Below are positions 62,653 through 64,000 of a stretch of DNA of 64,000 nucleotides, piece by piece (within the stretch, counting starts at the first letter, position 1; each line of letters opens with the position of its first letter). Below the pieces are notes generated by a model that was given only the letters and a program-made list of their open reading frames with translations, made no database searches and was not told the origin of the DNA. Source of the DNA: Bacteroidia bacterium (GTDB taxonomy: Bacteria > Bacteroidota > Bacteroidia > Flavobacteriales > Schleiferiaceae); assembly GCA_030424545.1 (NCBI GenBank), contig JAUHWL010000001.1, positions 248,001 through 312,000 of the forward strand, written 5' to 3'. The position numbers and the translations under genes were made by a program.

Positions 62653-63611
62653 TGATTTAATTTATTTATAGAATTGATAATTACTCGAATCATTAACTCT
62701 TTTTCTTCAGGTTTACTTAGAGCAATAACCAATGTCAACGAGGCAAGCGCATTGTTTTCAATCACCAACTTTCCTTCTATGGTGTAGAGATATTTGTTTT
62801 TATTTAAGTACCAGACAAATAGCCAAGCTGCTATTCGTTTGTTGCCATCACTAAACGAATGATTTTTCACAATAAAGTATAGAAGGTTTGCAGCTTTTTC
62901 TTCTATGCTCTGATATAACTCAATTCCATCAAAAGTCTGGTCGATTGATGCAATTGAGCTCTTAAACGATTCATCTTTTTCGTTTCCAAATAGGTCAGAA
63001 CCACCAAATTTCTTTTTTAATTGGTCAATGGCTTCGATGGCTTCTTGGTATTCTATTTTGTAGATCGCTTCCTTAGAAACATCCTTAATTTCTAAAGATT
63101 GATTGTCATATCCATCAAGAATATCAAGTCCAAGAGCAAAATCTGTTAAGACAGATATAATTTCTCTTGATTGATCACTATCTAGTTCTTGTGTTGAAGT
63201 CTGAATAAGTTGGATAGATTGTTTTAGTTGGTCTAACCGATGTTGATTAATAGAATAACCTTGTATTAGATACTCTTTCAACTTGTTCGTAGCCCAAATT
63301 CTGAATTGAGTACCTTGCTTTGAGTTCACTCGGTAACCTACTGAGATAATAGCATCGAGGTTGTAAAACTCAATGTCTCTTTTGATTTCTCTTTTTCCTT
63401 CAATTTGAACTGTTGCATTTTTTGCAACGGTTGCTTCTTTTTCTAATTCCCCCTCTTTGTAGATGTTTCGAAGGTGTCTTGAAATAACGGATTTATCCCT
63501 TCCAAATAGATCTGTTATTTGATTGAGACTTAACCAAACTGTTTCTTTCTCAAATTTGACTTCAATCTGAGTCTCGCCACCTGAATTATATATTTCTACT
63601 GAATTATTCAC
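62649..63611 (-). CDS. RhuM-Fic fusion protein
   Basis: A 320-residue protein. Residues 1-130 match the RhuM virulence-protein domain (VWLSLNQITDLFGRDKSV, ISVGYRVNSKQGTQFRIWAT). About 180-320 hold a Fic/Doc domain with the active-site motif HSFSDGNKRIAAWLF (HxFx[DG]GNKR form) near residue 265. Fic/Doc enzymes transfer AMP or phosphate to protein targets. The stop codon lies in the attC-like site, and the start overlaps the upstream small membrane-protein gene by 8 bases. Confidence 0.88.
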   Translation of the reverse strand: MNNSVEIYNSGGETQIEVKFEKETVWLSLNQITDLFGRDKSVISRHLRNIYKEGELEKEATVAKNATVQIEGKREIKRDIEFYNLDAIISVGYRVNSKQGTQFRIWATNKLKEYLIQGYSINQHRLDQLKQSIQLIQTSTQELDSDQSREIISVLTDFALGLDILDGYDNQSLEIKDVSKEAIYKIEYQEAIEAIDQLKKKFGGSDLFGNEKDESFKSSIASIDQTFDGIELYQSIEEKAANLLYFIVKNHSFSDGNKRIAAWLFVWYLNKNKYLYTIEGKLVIENNALASLTLVIALSKPEEKELMIRVIINSINKLNQ

Positions 63612-63909
63612 TTACTTTTTTTGTACTAAACAGTTTGTCGTTAACGGCAATTGCGCCAACTACAGCAATCATTGTTATAAAGTAATCATAAATAAAGTTG
63701 TTTCCGTTCCAGCCTCCAAATGTTTTTTCTGGGCCCAATGTGAACTGATAATAAAATTGAAAAGGGAATCCAATTTCGATTCTTAAATCGGTTGGCAAAT
63801 CATGCCATTGAGAGCCAATATTATTTAGGATACTCAAGAATGAAATAGCAAAGAAAAATAAGGTTGAGATTGCAAAAACTCTAATTGCGTATTTCAAATA
63901 TTGTTTCAT
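63604..63909 (-). CDS. Small hypothetical membrane protein
   Basis: A 101-residue protein with two membrane segments (IRVFAISTLFFFAISFLSIL and FIYDYFITMIAVVGAIAV) and an aromatic middle region. It shares the cassette-like unit with RhuM-Fic, overlapping its start, and begins 8 bases after the GCGTTAGCTAC box. Proteins like it are common orphans in Bacteroidota accessory DNA. Confidence 0.6.
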   Translation of the reverse strand: MKQYLKYAIRVFAISTLFFFAISFLSILNNIGSQWHDLPTDLRIEIGFPFQFYYQFTLGPEKTFGGWNGNNFIYDYFITMIAVVGAIAVNDKLFSTKKVSE

Positions 63910-63917
63910 GATTAATT

Positions 63918-63968
63918 GTAGCTAACGCCAAAATAAAAACCGTTTTCAATGGTTTTTATTGTAAGTAG
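63918..63968 (-). mobile_element. Second possible attC-like site
   Basis: On the minus strand CTACTTAC...GGCGTTAGCTAC with a perfect 10-bp inner stem (AATAAAAACC/GGTTTTTATT). The R' box GCGTTAGC is the same as at 62592-62599, but the partner box CTTAC has one mismatch. It would bound the cassette on its 5' side. It could also be a terminator hairpin. Confidence 0.4.
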
Positions 63969-64000
63969 TTTTATTCTTTAAAATTTTCATCTCTAAATAT

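Noticed and set aside
1-64000. tRNA, rRNA or known riboswitch genes
   Set aside because: No cloverleaf, GGTTCGAATC-type T loop, rRNA stretch or conserved riboswitch core was seen in the intergenic regions.

Overview
The window is a 64 kb piece of a low-G+C chromosome from the phylum Bacteroidota, most likely Flavobacteriales or a close relative. The evidence is several secreted proteins with type IX secretion (T9SS) sorting domains of types A and B, a CarboxypepD_reg/DUF5686 outer-membrane protein, A-rich leaders instead of clear Shine-Dalgarno sites, and -7 promoter boxes of the Bacteroidota form TAnnTTTG. The catabolic genes (4-hydroxyphenylpyruvate dioxygenase, kynurenine monooxygenase, kynureninase) indicate an aerobic heterotroph. 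No rRNA, tRNA, CRISPR array, prophage or insertion sequence was recognised.

Layout. 0-13 kb: 3' part of hpd, surface and secreted proteins, a membrane FMN glutamate-synthase-like protein, a DUF5686 gene, then two adjacent T9SS genes preceded by a TACC tetranucleotide repeat and followed by a 155-bp copy of the DUF5686 3' end. 13-23 kb: metabolic and housekeeping genes (5-formyl-THF cyclo-ligase operon, glutathione peroxidase, DEAD helicase, RluF, TPR lipoprotein, NadR-like kinase, YkoF-like protein, acetyltransferase, PcrB-type prenyl-glyceryl-phosphate synthase). 23-38 kb: lipoproteins and T9SS proteins mixed with ahcY, a thioesterase, pyrophosphatase, a CotH protein, a three-gene secreted operon and an M48-TPR protease. 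38-46 kb: gcvP, a UbiA-like gene with kynU, and kmo. 46-48 kb: a lipoprotein gene between long direct repeats. 47.7-52.5 kb: a five-gene manganese/iron/zinc ABC operon with a DtxR/MntR regulator and a second DtxR-like domain fused to one permease. 52.5-64 kb: ParE-type toxin-antitoxin pair, recA, deoxyhypusine-synthase-like and arginine-decarboxylase-like genes, typA, a thiol/MarR group, and at the right edge a RhuM-Fic gene ending in an integron attC-like site.

The two most interesting signals are as follows. (1) The TACC tract at 8399-8434 lies between an A-rich ATG and the signal peptide of a T9SS surface protein. In this sequence the ATG is one base out of frame, and loss of one unit (or gain of two) restores one long reading frame, so this looks like a slipped-strand phase-variable surface gene now in the OFF register. 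(2) The site at 62592-62652 behaves like an integron attC: complementary GCTAAC/GTTAGC ends, a bottom-strand hairpin with an extrahelical base, and the stop codon of the RhuM-Fic gene inside it. Other points are a P-loop kinase gene with no ATG/GTG/TTG start, a probable MntR operator on a promoter, and dispersed palindromic repeats, one of which forms the 3' end of an ABC ATPase gene. All functions are inferred from sequence read by eye, with no database search.
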